Assembly: GCA_018806915.1 (NCBI GenBank) | Contig: JAGKQI010000064.1 | Location: forward strand, 744,001 to 808,000 | Reading direction: 5' to 3' | Source of the DNA: Phytophthora colocasiae | Lineage: Eukaryota > Oomycota > Peronosporomycetes > Peronosporales > Peronosporaceae | DNA length: 64,000 bases | Part shown: positions 52,598 through 63,379 of the stretch, in pieces | Numbering within the stretch: the stretch's first letter is position 1 | Layout: the number at the start of each line of letters is the position of its first letter | The notes under the pieces: model-generated | Told to the model about the DNA's origin: nothing | What the model saw: the letters and a program-made list of their open reading frames with translations, nothing else | The model's database searches: none | Made by a program: the position numbers and the translations under genes

Positions 52598-54023
52598 TGC
52601 GCCTCCCAGCGCCTCGAGAGTCTCGTCTATCCGCGGCAGTGGATAAACATCCTTTTAGTAATCTTGTTGAGTGCTCTGTAATCCACACAGAAGCGGACCT
52701 CGCCGTCCTTCTCTTGCGGACAAGCACGACTGGGAATCCCCAACCTCCGTTTCCTTCTTCTATTACCCCGGCGCGCAACATCTTCTCTACGTTGCTGTTG
52801 ATAATTCCGTCGTCCGTCTGAGCCTGTCGTCTCCTTTTGAGCATAATTGGGAAAGCATCTCCAGTATCGATGTGATGGTGCACATCTAAGGAGGTAGCGG
52901 GAGGACATTCATTCGCGTTTTCCGTCAGTGAACGGTACGCGCGCAGCAGCTTGAATACCAACTGGCGTGTTTTCGGCTCCTTGCTACCTATATCCACGTC
53001 CGCTTCATCCGGTAAGGGCGTCTCGGTGTCTCCAAGTGTATCCAACCAGGTCTTCACTTGCGCAGTATCCAATTGGCCGTCTGTAGCGAGGATCTCCATA
53101 TCGTCGTCTACAGGTATCCATGTACCTAACTCTTTTTTGTTCGGTATTTTCATTGACTTGGCGTTAGTGTTAATGGCAGGAACCCACGCTTGTCCATTCC
53201 GTGCCGTAGTCACCGTCGCAGCTAACAACACAGATCCAATGTGCCTCGTAGGTATGAAAAGGCCTCGTTCTCCGTCTTCTGCTGACACTGAGACTGCTAC
53301 CGGTGTCACCGTGTTACCCTCCAGCGCCGTCCTTCGTACCATGCGTACAGCCGCTATCTTTGCTCCATTCTCGCTGTCGTATGTCCTAAAGGGAATCACC
53401 ACGGCTCGGTCTGCATCCGCATAGCGCACTTCCTGTCTATTGAAATCCATTGTGGCTCCTCGCGCTTGCATAAAGTCTACTCCCAGCAGAAATTCCTCCT
53501 CACAGCCCGATATGATGCACGCATCTACCGTCAGCTTTTCACCAAACACCGTCTCGAAATTAAATCGCCACACACCAACCACATCTAGCAGAAAACCTCC
53601 GATGCCCTCAACGTAGTCGATAGCAGCCTTGTTGGAGATCTTGTCGCCGTAAAGCATCCAGTCGGTACCCGCAACAGTGTATCGCGCTCCACTATCAAAT
53701 TTCACTCGTCGTTGTACTCCATTCACCCCCATGACAGAGGTTGGTAGTCCATCATCAGCTCCCACGTATTCCACAATGTCCTCGGTCATCGTTCCCGACG
53801 CCGTTGGGGACACACGCTGCTGTTTCACCAAGCGTACTCGTGTGGTTTCCATTTGTTTCAAGGACACTCCGTCTAATTGTCGTCGCTGGCACCGTGCTTG
53901 AAGCTCCTTTATTGCTTCCTGTGCATCATCGTGCCGTTTAGTCCGTAGTGCCGTAGCCACACGCTCTCGTTCGATTGAACTATCTTGAGCTTCACGTTGC
54001 TGCCGTACCAACCGTGCCTTCAC
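52527..54023 (-). CDS. Gypsy element 3: protease and reverse-transcriptase N-terminal part
   Basis: A 498-residue frame containing the protease core ([20 protein letters not shown], about residue 110), EEFLLGVDFMQARGATMDF, the connection, and the start of the polymerase ([30 protein letters not shown]). It leaves the pol frame near residue 445 because of two extra bases (CTTCTCTTGCGG for CTTCTTGCGG near 52712). It confirms, with element 2, that protease and polymerase share one frame. Confidence 0.85.
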   Translation of the reverse strand: MKARLVRQQREAQDSSIERERVATALRTKRHDDAQEAIKELQARCQRRQLDGVSLKQMETTRVRLVKQQRVSPTASGTMTEDIVEYVGADDGLPTSVMGVNGVQRRVKFDSGARYTVAGTDWMLYGDKISNKAAIDYVEGIGGFLLDVVGVWRFNFETVFGEKLTVDACIISGCEEEFLLGVDFMQARGATMDFNRQEVRYADADRAVVIPFRTYDSENGAKIAAVRMVRRTALEGNTVTPVAVSVSAEDGERGLFIPTRHIGSVLLAATVTTARNGQAWVPAINTNAKSMKIPNKKELGTWIPVDDDMEILATDGQLDTAQVKTWLDTLGDTETPLPDEADVDIGSKEPKTRQLVFKLLRAYRSLTENANECPPATSLDVHHHIDTGDAFPIMLKRRRQAQTDDGIINSNVEKMLRAGVIEEGNGGWGFPVVLVRKRRTARSASVWITEHSTRLLKGCLSTAADRRDSRGAGRRIVVHDTGPTSRILADPGSSRRSR

Positions 54024-55003
54024 CTTCGCTCTTTTTGTTGCCTTCCGAGCGTGCTTACGCTCTTAACGTTGAACAGTGATGTTGACACCCATGCCATCGC
54101 TTTTGCCGGCGTGTATTACCTCCGAGCTCCCATCTACTACGTTCTGGCCGGCGCTGACCCCATCGCTTTTAGGTGGTCGTTGCTCCGACGCCGACTGGAT
54201 TACATTCGGCCGTAGCTTCTACTGTGGAGCAATCAGCTTTTGATGTTTCCTCAACCGATACAGCCGCTGCCACCGCCGACACAGCAGGACGTTGTGAAGC
54301 CTCCGCAAGATTCATCGTCACTTCAGTACAGTAGCAGGGCGTCGTCGCACATCTTCCATTATCGCTCATGCGGATGCCCTTCGCGCGCCGGATGGTTCGT
54401 CGTTCCCGTTCCTCATCTTCGCGTTTCGCGCGCGTGAAGCGCACAGCGGCCATTGTGGGTCGCGTCGTCGCCACATAGAGTGTTGCTCTTCTTAACGTCT
54501 TCCTCAACCGCATCCCTCAGTAACTTCGCAAATTGACCACTATTGGGCTTCAGCTCCTCCTGCTCGTCCATCGTCTCATTCATCTTCATTTCTTCGTTCC
54601 CATTCATCATCGCTACTTCGTTCTCATTCGTCATCGTTCCTTCGTTCTCATTCGTCATCGTCTCATCGTCCTCGTTCCTCCTCATCGTCACGCTCGGTTC
54701 ACCAGTATCCACGAGTAAGTTCACATCGTATTGCTTGCTCGTTTCCACCGCTTGTTGGGGATACCGGGCAATCCCAGGACGCCCTATCTCCCTACGGCGT
54801 CCTGCCCTCGTTTCCCGTCCCTTCTTATGCTTCTCCTTTGCGCTGAGCCAGGTACTCATCGTTTTTCGCTTTGACACTAGCGTCCGTACAGTCTCGTGCA
54901 AGATGTCCGTACTTGTTGCACGCATAACACTTCGGCCCAGTAGTGCAGTGCATGGCCCAATGACCTTCTTGTCCACAGATGTAACAGCGCGTGCCACCAC
55001 CAA
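54024..55003 (-). pseudogene. Gypsy element 3: protease N-terminal extension
   Basis: Frames 55003-54413 and 54513-54169 correspond to the acidic and basic region upstream of the protease core, with two copies of the 24-bp repeat at 54616-54663. A stop arises from AGCGTAAGAG-type sequence near 54063 (TAACGTT on the plus strand against TGACGTT in element 1). Small indels lie near 54488 and 54199. Confidence 0.75.
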
Positions 55004-57462
55004 CTGACTTAGAGGGTTCCCGCCGCTGCTTATTTTCTTCTGCGAGTACCTGTCGTACTGCAGCCTTCAGCTTTCTCTGAGGTTTCGCTTCGCGTTCATC
55101 GTCGCTGGAGTCGGCCGCACGTTTAGGCTTGTTCTTCTTGCGAGGCTTCACGTCTTCCTCATCGTCGCTGGTCTCTTCCAAACGCCGGTACTTACTGGAT
55201 TTCCTTTGCCGCGCATCTCGATCTTCGTCGTCTGATGATTCCGCGTCGCGTCGAGTTCTTGATTTCCGCTCCTTCCGCTTGGTGTCGCCTTTTCTAGCCG
55301 TCTTGGTGCGTTTCTGTCCAGCGACTTCAGCCCAGTACCTTGAGTTCCACTTTCGTCCTGCCGGCAGCTCGTAGTTTCCAGCAATGATGTTCCAAGCACC
55401 CTTCGGGTTCGTGTAGAGGACTAGGCCATCTGGATCAACTGCCGCATAGTTCTTAATTCCGTCTGGGGCTCCCGATACTGGAACGTACACGCTTCCTACT
55501 CCTGGGAGAGTTACTGTACGTGCTGCAGTGGTGTCTGGAGATGTCGTTTCTGAACCAGCAGCTGTCGCTTGCATTTGCTCCTACCGCTTGGCCGATGTTC
55601 ACCAAGCTCTCCATCGGATCATCGATTTCGGTGGCTCTGATCACGGCTTCTTCCAGGTTATCGGGCTCTTGCTGCTTGACAAAGTTGCCTGATGGTCTTA
55701 TCCATACCACGGTAGAACTGGGCCATCAGCACCCTTTCACTCACACGACTACGCCCCGCTGCTTTCCGTAGAGCTGCTGCGTAGTCTGCATGCGATTCAG
55801 TATTACCGCGAGCGCGCGTGTTCACTCGATACTCCGCCAATGAAATGTCTTCGCTGGGTCCATACCGCCGCAGCAACGCTTGTTTTAAGTGCGTCCATGT
55901 CCTTTCGGTATCCGTCAGCCTTCGATTGAAGTCCACCCACCAACTAGCTGCGTCGCCCATCAGCTTGTTTCAAGGATGAAGTAAAGTGCGTGGTCGCTCC
56001 ATTCTCCTCGTCCAGACTCACGTGCACCTTGCAGCGCCAAATCGATCCCTATCGGTCCACGTGGACACGGACGAGCCTGCCGTCGGTGAGAAATGTCGGC
56101 AACTCCAGATCTTTCACATTACCTCGGCGATGGGCTCTAACTGGCTCACGGCGACGCTCTCGTCGCCTCTCCCGGCGTTCTTGGGACTCTCTCCGTTCGC
56201 GTCGCTGCCTCCGTCCCCGTGGTTCGTGCCGTCCTCGCCGCACGCGCTGCCGTTGTGATCGGTCCCGCTCATCAGACCCGCTGCTGGAGCTATCTTCGGA
56301 ACTGCTCGTTCTGGCACGTCGTCGATCGCGCCCGTAGTGTCCATAATCGTCTGACTCGTCGCTACTTGATGACGAAGGGAGATCCTCCTCCACCAGGCTG
56401 TGCACGTCGTGGTCGCTCGACTCGCTGTCGTGGTAGAGCAGCTGGTCGGCTTCGAGATCTTCTTCGTTCAGGACTTGGCTGCCGGTGTGGCTCGCCTCCA
56501 CGATCCGGTTCGCCTTGATCCCGCCGAAGTTCTTGTCGGTGGCGCTCCTGCCCCTCATCACGCCCTTGATTCGCGTTGCCGTCCACGTCGCGGCCGTTAC
56601 GTTGCGGCTGTAACTGCCGGATCTCGTCCTGTAGTGCTTCTAGAAACCCCATCGCGACTTCCATGTTCCTCTGTTCTCGTGGCTGGACATTGTTGTCTTG
56701 CGGCGGTACCGTCTCTGCTGGAGGCTCATTCTCCTGCTCCGGATCAGCTACTGGTGGTCCTTTCTCGGCACGACCTTCTCTCTCATTATTGTGGCCGCTT
56801 TCTTCAGTGTCGTGCCGTACTCCTTCCTGGGCTGCATCTTCCTCTAGGCGCACCACACGAGTGGACGGATTATCCTCAAATGCCGTAGTATCGTTTCCTA
56901 AGACAGCATCGATGAGCGCTTGTCCACTTTCGAAACCTGGCTCCGCTGCGCCTCCCGCTTGTACTAGACGGAAGTAGCGTTCCGCAGCCGCGCGCTGCTT
57001 CTGCACACGACTCCGTGTCCAGACTGCCGACTCGTTGGAGACGCTTGAAGGCGCTGCTCGCTTCTCCTCATAGTTGTCCGGGCTAATCGTTGCTGCTTCG
57101 CTGCGACTTGACTCTGCGTCACTCTCCTTGTCCTCAGTGTTCTGTTCCGCGTTTGCTTTCCTTCGTTTGGCGCTGCTCGGTCTTGACGGCGCTTTCTTCT
57201 TCGTGAGTCTCTCCCGCGTCGTTTTTTGGAGTTTCCCCATCGATTCCGATACTGGCTTCCGCAGACGTTTCCCGTGTTGTGAGACAGGCCCCTGTATGAC
57301 CACCATGTAACAGGTTGGGCTCTTCTCGCTGCCTGCCAGCGGGTCGTTAGCCGTGTACTGTGCCGGGTGGTCTTCCAGAGATCGGGTGCTGATCAGCACT
57401 CTTACTTCAACGCCATTCAGGCTCGGTTCACCGCGCCGGCCCGTTCGTGTCTGTCGCACCAC
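54825..57462 (-). pseudogene. Gypsy element 3: Gag and nucleocapsid
   Basis: The Gag N-terminal frame 57462-56362 (366 residues, again starting inside the LTR) is intact to GGGGSP, where an extra G near 56378 breaks it. The capsid-like part continues in 55960-55658. The frame 55574-54825 joins the end of Gag directly to the nucleocapsid (ELPAGRKWNSRYWAEVAGQK), with both CCHC knuckles. Here Gag and nucleocapsid form one reading frame, unlike element 1. Confidence 0.85.
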
Positions 57463-57939
57463 GAACTGCCTACTTGTATTAAAAGAACGTAGTAGAGTCT
57501 ACTTCTCCTTACTTGTGCTCTGGTCCTCGTGCTTCCGTAGCGTCACCTGCTGCTCCCCAGGTCCCACAGAAATCGCTTCTGGACCAAACTGTCCGAACCC
57601 ACGTGTTCGCTGCTGGCTGTCCACGAAGTCTGCCGCCTGCGGACCCAACTGGTTCCTCTCCGTCCGCACTTGGTCACTCGTCTGCGTTGCGTGTGGGCCA
57701 CTTGTGCTCCACGCGGTCTCTTTTAAAGTGAAGTCTGGATCTTCGCGGATAAAAGCCACGTGCTGCTGCCCAGGACCGCCAGTTTCATTGGATATCCGCC
57801 GAGCTCGTTCGCCGGCGTCCTTCTCATTGGTCATCATGGAAGTCCGTGGGAGGTCAAAGTCACAGACCGCTCCGCACATCACTCGTCTATCAAATGAGCA
57901 GCTCAGACCTTGTGTTGATCCAGAAGTCCACTTGTTACA
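57306..57939 (-). repeat. Gypsy LTR 4 (outer right; 5' LTR of element 3)
   Basis: 634 bp. It carries private changes (ACTGTCCGAACCC where others have ACCAACCGAACCC) and shares ACAGAAATCG with LTR3. GTGG follows at 57940-57943. The gag start of element 3 is at 57462. Confidence 0.92.
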
Positions 57940-58449
57940 GTGGCCTCAGTAATTTCTTCCACTGTACCAGGGCCTACTATGGTAGATCCAAAAGAAACAG
58001 CGTTACTGCCAACCCCCGATTGCAATCCAAGAAAACTGGAAGAAATAGTCATCGTACTGAGGTTGTTGCTGCTGTGAAACAATGAAAATGGCAACTAGGT
58101 GAAATTGTCGAGCGCGGTCGGACACTACAACCACCACCACTCGATATCCATTCTGGGCCAGCTTCTAGGTAGCGTCTAGATGAAGGATAAAACTGCCAGC
58201 ATCGCGATCCACGTTTCACAGCAGAGATTTTGTAGAAATACCTAGCACGAAGGAATTTTCGTTTGTACCGTTGCCGATGATAGGCTTGCCACTGTCATCG
58301 GTGTGCAACGTGAGCGTGAACGGCTTCGTTTCATCTTCTTCTCCGGTGAAGGCGGATGCAACCACCTTTTGTCCGATGAGGGGAATCAAGTCGCTGCCAC
58401 CGATATAACCGGCTACGAAATTGTGCACGAAGCGCTGCACAGTTTCTAG
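57940..58449 (-). pseudogene. MULE relic A, middle part, between the Gypsy array and the young MULE
   Basis: Reading leftward from the duplication at 58449: VQRFVHNFVAGYIGGSDLIP, then TLHTDDSGKPIIGNGTNENS and FVLGISTKSLL with a TGA at 58216. In the same frame DRDAGSFILHLDAT follows, then a TAG, then KLAQNGYRVVVVVVSDRARQ and FHLVAIFIVSQQQQ. LHLDAT carries the first catalytic aspartate of a MULE transposase. The last 100 bases before the array (coding SGVGSNAVSFGSTIVGPGTV in one frame) do not look like MULE and continue across the array to about 30562; this segment is unexplained. Confidence 0.7.
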
Positions 58450-58841
58450 GGGAAAATCTATGGAGCTCGAGGTTACGGAGCTCGAGGTACCAAAAAATCA
58501 TATGTGTTGACCAAAATAAAAATAGTCAACACAATTTTTAAATTTTATTATTAACGAATTAATTATCTCATAGCGGTTATTCTAGTGAATATTCTAACGG
58601 TTATTCAATGAGTAGTGGTTATTCTATGAGTACTTTGGTGTTCATTATGGATCCATTAGTTAAATGTAGGCTGCATCGCATACTCATGAGATGTTTTGCT
58701 ACTTTTCAGTATTCGATTATGAAACCCACATGGCCTCCTTTTCAATATTTGGTTATGAAACTCACGTGGCCTGTAAAACAAGGCGTGAAACCTACATTTG
58801 CCTTTGAGTTTTGCTCTTTTCAAGTGCATTCATTATTTGAT

Positions 58842-60939
58842 TATGGCTTCAACACCAACATCGGCACCACCTCCACCAACAACCTCGAGCTACCTCATTC
58901 CGCCATCTCCGGAACAAGTATTTGACTCTTATGAAGAGGCAGAGACTGCCCTTCACGCGTGGAATCGGCGCCAAGGTATTGACGTGACAACAAGAAAAAC
59001 AAGGCAAAAGAAATTCGACAACGTGATTTCCAATGCGACCACTACGGAAAAACCAAGAACACACGTCACATCCGAGAGGAAGATCGAGTTCGTGCACAAC
59101 GGGGACCAAGCAAAATTGGTTGCAAGATGAAGATTCGTATTGAAGCGGTCGATGCGAACAATGTGACCGGAAGTTGGAAAATAGTCCATCTTAATGGATC
59201 CAACATCCACAACCACCCCGCCTCTCGTGACCCGAGCTTTCACCCCGGCCATCGCCGTCGTGACATGGAACGTTTGACGTCGTCGGACTTGTCTCACACA
59301 GACTTAGTTGCTGCGCAGACAGCTGTCGGTGTGTCACCTCAAGTGGTTGTTGCTACAATTAGAAGTGCTGATCCGGATACAGCAATTATTGCGAAAGATG
59401 TGTCGAACAAGAAAAATTCAAGTCGTCGGGAGGCACTGGCTGACGACACACCGACTGAGTTGCTGCTAAAGAAATTGGAAGAGCACAACTTTTTCTTCAA
59501 GGTTGACGTGGACAAATCAACCTCTAGACTCCGGGCTTTATTTTGGTCACATCCTGGAATCAAGGAATTTTACGCTTGGAATTCTGACGTCATGGTTATG
59601 GATTGCACATACAAGACTAATAATTCCGATCTACCACTACTGAACATCATGCTATGACTAACATGAACACTGTGTTGCCGATTGCCCAATGTTTTTTACC
59701 CGGTGAAAAAGAAGAAGATTTCATCTGGGCTTTACAACAGTTGAAAGAGATGCTTGAATCATACAATATTTCGAAGCCATCAATTATTCTCACCGATCGC
59801 GACCAAGCTTGTATGAATGCGCTGGATCACATGTTTCCTGATGTCCCTGCTCTCGTCTGTCGGTGGCATATGGACCGAAATGTTCTTGCCAAAACCCGGA
59901 CAGTTCTTGGCCAAGTTGAGAATCCGAACCCTGCTCCTGGACAAGACAAGTACGAGAACACTACTGAGACCAGCAAATTTATGAATTTGTTCTACAAGGC
60001 TGCTGATCCGTCGAATGAGAAAGAGTTTGTAAAATGTTGCGCGGAAATTCGGTCGTGTAACTTGGAACTTGTAGAATCTCGATCTTCACTGGTGGAAATA
60101 CAAGACAAAAGTTGTGCGCTGCTGGACTTCGCAATATATGCATTTCGGCTATCGTGACACGTCTCCAGTCGAAGGTACACACTCGAAGTGCAAGAGGGCT
60201 GGAGTCGTCTAAAGGAAATTTGCTGACTGCTTTCGAGAAACTCCTGCCATGGTGGCAAACTTGTATCAAGAACACAAGTTTAGATATCGAGCGATATGTT
60301 GGGAAAATTTCGCACATCTCACAAGACGAGCGGTACTCGGCGGTAGTAATGTTCATCAGCAGATACGCTTTGAACGCAACCGCAAATTTGTGGAAACAGG
60401 CTGTGGAAATTGTTACCAAGAAAACATCGATCGCACCCTGTGCTGGTACTTTCCGACGCACAAATGGAAGGCCCTGTGTGCATGACCTCATCGAGATTGT
60501 GAATTCTAATCGGCAAAAGACGCTACAGGTTCAAGACTTCCATGCTCACTGGCTGACTCGTCGTGGCATCGCAGAGGACTCGAGATCAAGAGTGTTAGAA
60601 CCAGCCCCACTACAGTCCAAGAAGTCCAAGAAACGTAAGACAAAATCGCACAAGAAAAATCACGGCAGTTCAGGCACGGCCAGAGATGCAACTTTCAGCG
60701 AGCGTGTCGACCTTAATCATCCTGCGACCCCACCAAATACACAGCCAACATTTACGGAGCTACTCACGTCTACTAACTCCTTCTTTGAAAATGCCACTGA
60801 ACCAGTCACTCAACTTCCGCCATTGAGCGTTGCTTTAAACCAAGGACAAAGCGGTAAAGGCAACGAATCAGAGACGTCTTACTTTCCGGATTTCCTGCCA
60901 CCTCGGGCATGGGGGAACGCTAGCCGTGGGCATTTCTAA
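58842..60939 (+). pseudogene. Transposase of the young MULE, frameshifted
   Basis: Reads MASTPTSAPPPPTTSSYLIP, then FDSYEEAETALHAWNRRQGI (FAR1-like entry). After a frame change near 59025 it gives QCDHYGKTKNTRHI with zinc ligands closing at HNHP. The catalytic region has VMVMDCTYKTNNSDLPLLNI (first aspartate). After a change near 59645 come MTNMNTVLPIAQCFL, SIILTDRDQACMNALDHMF (second aspartate) and CRWHMDRNVLAKTR. A third change near 60110-60190 leads to the C-terminal frame with CAGTFRRTNGRPCVHD and FHAHWLTRR, a SWIM-like finger, then a basic tail (KKSKKRKTKSHKK). Lesions are few and the termini perfect, so the copy is recent; some breaks could be sequencing errors. Confidence 0.85.
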
Positions 60940-61597
60940 GACTTACGGAAGAATTTACAGAAAGAAAGACTTTGCTGTAAAGTTTCGCAAATATATGACA
61001 TTGCATTACGAATTTGTTCTTTCGTTTGAAGGAAAGCTAAGAATCGCATTGTCTATTTGTGCTTGCGCTACTGTTTGTTCAACGTCTCCACTTTTTATGC
61101 AGTAGTCTCCTCTCGTTTATTTGCCATTTCTTTCAGATTGCCAATAGTTGTAGTTAATCTCCGTGAACTAAGGTGGGTAATGTTTAGTTTTTATTGCAAA
61201 TAAAAGCAAAAAACTACTACAGGTAGCCAGCCTTATAGCGCACACAGCCGAAGCTTAGCGAATAACTCACACTACAATGGATTACACTCAAATAAGTACA
61301 GTCGGCGATGTTGATGCACAGTTCACAGTTCTTCGGCCCCGTGCTCACCTATCCAAAGCAATCCGATAATTCAAAAGTATCGTCAACAGCCCTAATTAGC
61401 CTTGCAAGCAACCGAGAAATGATTCTGTGAGTTGTTTACAAAACTGACTGTGATGAATGTTCTTCTTCGCGCTACAGTATTATACGTTTTAATGGAGTTC
61501 ACGTACAACAGCCCCTGGTTTGCCCAATTCTCCGAATTAAATATCGTATTAACCCTTTGGCAATAACTGTCGGATTTAATTCATTTGCAATAAAATA
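60940..61597. other. Non-coding 3' interior of the young MULE
   Basis: About 650 AT-rich bases between the transposase stop and the right inverted repeat. No frame, repeat or RNA gene that I can support. Confidence 0.5.
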
Positions 61598-61696
61598 AAA
61601 AATTGTGTTGACTATTTTTATTTTGGTCAACACATATGATTTTTTGGTACCTCGAGCTCCGTAACCTCGAGCTCCATAGATTTTCCCAGTTTCTAG

Positions 61697-61878
61697 AGGC
61701 GGCATTTGCTTCTCGGAAAGATTGAATCTGGTCATTAGGCCGCTTCAGACCCTTTTAGCCCTTGAGCTGCCCAGTCGCAATCCACCTCCTTCATCGTGAT
61801 AGTGAGCTTCGGCTGGCGCGGTGGGATCACGGTAGTCGCGTGTGTATTGAGGTCTTCGACGTTCACGATGTTTAGTTG
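61697..61878 (-). pseudogene. MULE relic A, 5' part (N-terminal transposase)
   Basis: Leftward reading: VIPPRQPKLTITMKEVDCDW, then AAQGLKGSEAA with a stop, and directly overlapping it MTRFNLSEKQMPPLET, which ends at the young MULE's duplication and continues after it as VQRFVHNF. The stop and new start overlap (TAATG), so a one-base change has split the frame. Same family as the fragments at 61976-62088 and 62220-62545. Confidence 0.6.
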
Positions 61879-61975
61879 TTAGCACGTGCGAATTATCCCA
61901 CGCCACGGGCACACCAAACCAAGCTCAGTGCTAGCACACGCAGAACAGGCGCACAAAAGCTCTTAGGTTCACATC

Positions 61976-62088
61976 TGATGGAGAGCTGGTAAGGTGCATA
62001 CGCCACGCCGGCTTTTGGTAATCTTGAAGTTTTTGTAGCCTTCCAGGAGCATTTCAGCGTCACTGCTTGACAAGCCTCGGGCTTGCAT
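61976..62088 (-). pseudogene. Short MULE N-terminal fragment
   Basis: Codes KMQARGLSSSDAEMLLEGYK and NFKITKSRRG, resembling the N-terminal part of the same MULE family (compare AAQGLKGSEAA in relic A). It may be a piece of relic A out of order or of another copy. Confidence 0.4.
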
Positions 62089-62219
62089 CTTGCAGGGAAG
62101 TCTACGCCCCTACGCGACCTGCCCTGGAGGGGAAAGATGCTTGTGTGCGAGATCCGAAGTGCCGTCTCGATATTCGAGAGTGGTGAGCATTTGACGCGAA
62201 CACTACCACCCCAAGCCAC

Positions 62220-62545
62220 CAACCTTACCTACCCCCAGAAAATCTTTGGGAAAGAGATGGCTCGTGCGGGCATGCAGCCACGTCGAATTTATACAGCAAT
62301 GTCACAACACTTTGGACTGCGCCCTGATGAACTCATATCTCTACAAAAAGTGCAAAACGTCGTGTGCTACTTCTGACGCACAAATTTTGGTGGCAGCGAT
62401 AAGACCGCGCATTTACTGAGATCGTTCGCTCACGAGCATTCATCGAACAAGAACACGAGGCGTTTATTTTTGGGTGGGATCTAGACAACGATGGAAACTT
62501 GATGGTTGGTAATGGATCTGATGCAAAAACCATTCCTAGGATGGT
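62220..62545 (+). pseudogene. MULE relic C, plus-strand fragment of the relic A family
   Basis: Frames read FGKEMARAGMQPRRIYTAMS, QHFGLRPDELISLQKVQNVV, and then with frame changes FGGSDKTAHLLRSFAHEHSS and AFIFGWDLDNDGNLMVGNGS. These line up with relic A: ISLQKVQNVV against PPLETVQRFV, FGGSDKTAHL against IGGSDLIPLI, and NDGNLMVGNGSD against DSGKPIIGNGTN. The fragment is out of frame in at least two places and ends near 62545. It faces relic A head to head. Confidence 0.6.
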
Positions 62546-63376
62546 CCATTTAGGGTACAGTAGATTCCATCGAAATAGTCATGACCAATCACGACTGAAT
62601 CATCGAAACTTTTCTACACCTGTAGGATCACGTCCATTGCGACTTGTTATTCTTGAGTACGAATTTTGGATTTTTCCCACACAACTTGCGTTCGACCGGA
62701 GAATGCACTTTAGCGCAGTCATTTGTCGTCGTATTCCAGCTCTGTTATCACGTAGGAATCGAGCCTATATTTCCTACAGCATATAGAACGTGCATCTATA
62801 ATAAACAAAAACTGGCGGGGTCTGGTAGTAAAAGAATGAACTGTTGACGAGTTAAAGATATACTGTATGACAGGTTTACATGTGTAATTTCTTAGTCACG
62901 GTGGCGAGTAGATGTAAATAACTGGTGAGAAAAAACGTAGAATTGGTGAGCAGATATACTGCATCGGTAGATATTTTGAATGTGGAGAGAGTCATTTGTT
63001 TGTTCGGCCAGTGCGTGTGTGTTGTTCGTTACAATGCAGTCTTTGTTGGTCAAGCGTAAACTGCGTGCTCCCTTAGCTAGACACTATTAAGTCCGCGACA
63101 GAATCATACGTGAAACCCGTAATTGCGCAGTGGTCATCTGTTTTGACAAATACTCGTACATGCTCGAGCATTTCTCTTAGGACAAGGCCTTGAACGAATG
63201 TCCAAAGCTGATGACACGATCGTAAAATCCGCTCACCACCGGCCTACTCAAAAGTGGTTGAGCGGTGTGGGACAAAAATGTGGGACAAAAATGTGGGACA
63301 CAAATGGTGATAGGTAACCGATGGTCCGACGTGGGACTGTGGTGGGACATTCGGTATTTCAAATAAATCCTTGCGG
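62546..63376. other. Non-coding stretch
   Basis: Several small frames but no recognisable product. A triple GTGGGACAAAAAT-type repeat lies near 63269-63304. Otherwise nothing supported. Confidence 0.4.
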
Positions 63377-63379
63377 CTC

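Larger units (their letters stand above)
30657..57939 (-). mobile_element. Tandem array of three Gypsy (Ty3-like) LTR retrotransposons sharing four LTRs
   Basis: Four LTRs of identical length (634 bp) at 30657-31290, 39540-40173, 48429-49062 and 57306-57939 alternate with three internal regions of 8249, 8255 and 8243 bases, all read on the minus strand. Each LTR starts TGTAACA and ends TGTTACA on the plus strand. GTGG lies just outside both ends (30653-30656 and 57940-57943) and not between copies, so the array sits in the relic A sequence as a single unit. Removing it restores a continuous minus-strand reading of the flank. Each internal part has gag, CCHC knuckles, protease, reverse transcriptase, RNase H and integrase, in the Ty3/Gypsy order. 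Confidence 0.93.
58450..61687 (+). mobile_element. Young MULE, 3.2 kb, 90-bp perfect terminal inverted repeats, 9-bp duplication
   Basis: The first 90 bases (58450-58539) and last 90 bases (61598-61687) are perfect inverted repeats starting GGGAAAATCTATGGAGCTCG. AGTTTCTAG flanks the element on both sides (58441-58449 and 61688-61696), the 9-bp duplication expected of Mutator. The repeats contain two direct copies of GGAGCTCGAGGT, possible transposase-binding sites. It carries one transposase gene on the plus strand, and about 650 bases after it (60940-61597) are non-coding. Confidence 0.95.

Noticed and set aside
58441..58449. Young MULE as part of the host gene on the minus strand
   Set aside because: The flanking minus-strand frame is itself a broken MULE transposase with TGA and TAG codons, so no host gene is interrupted.
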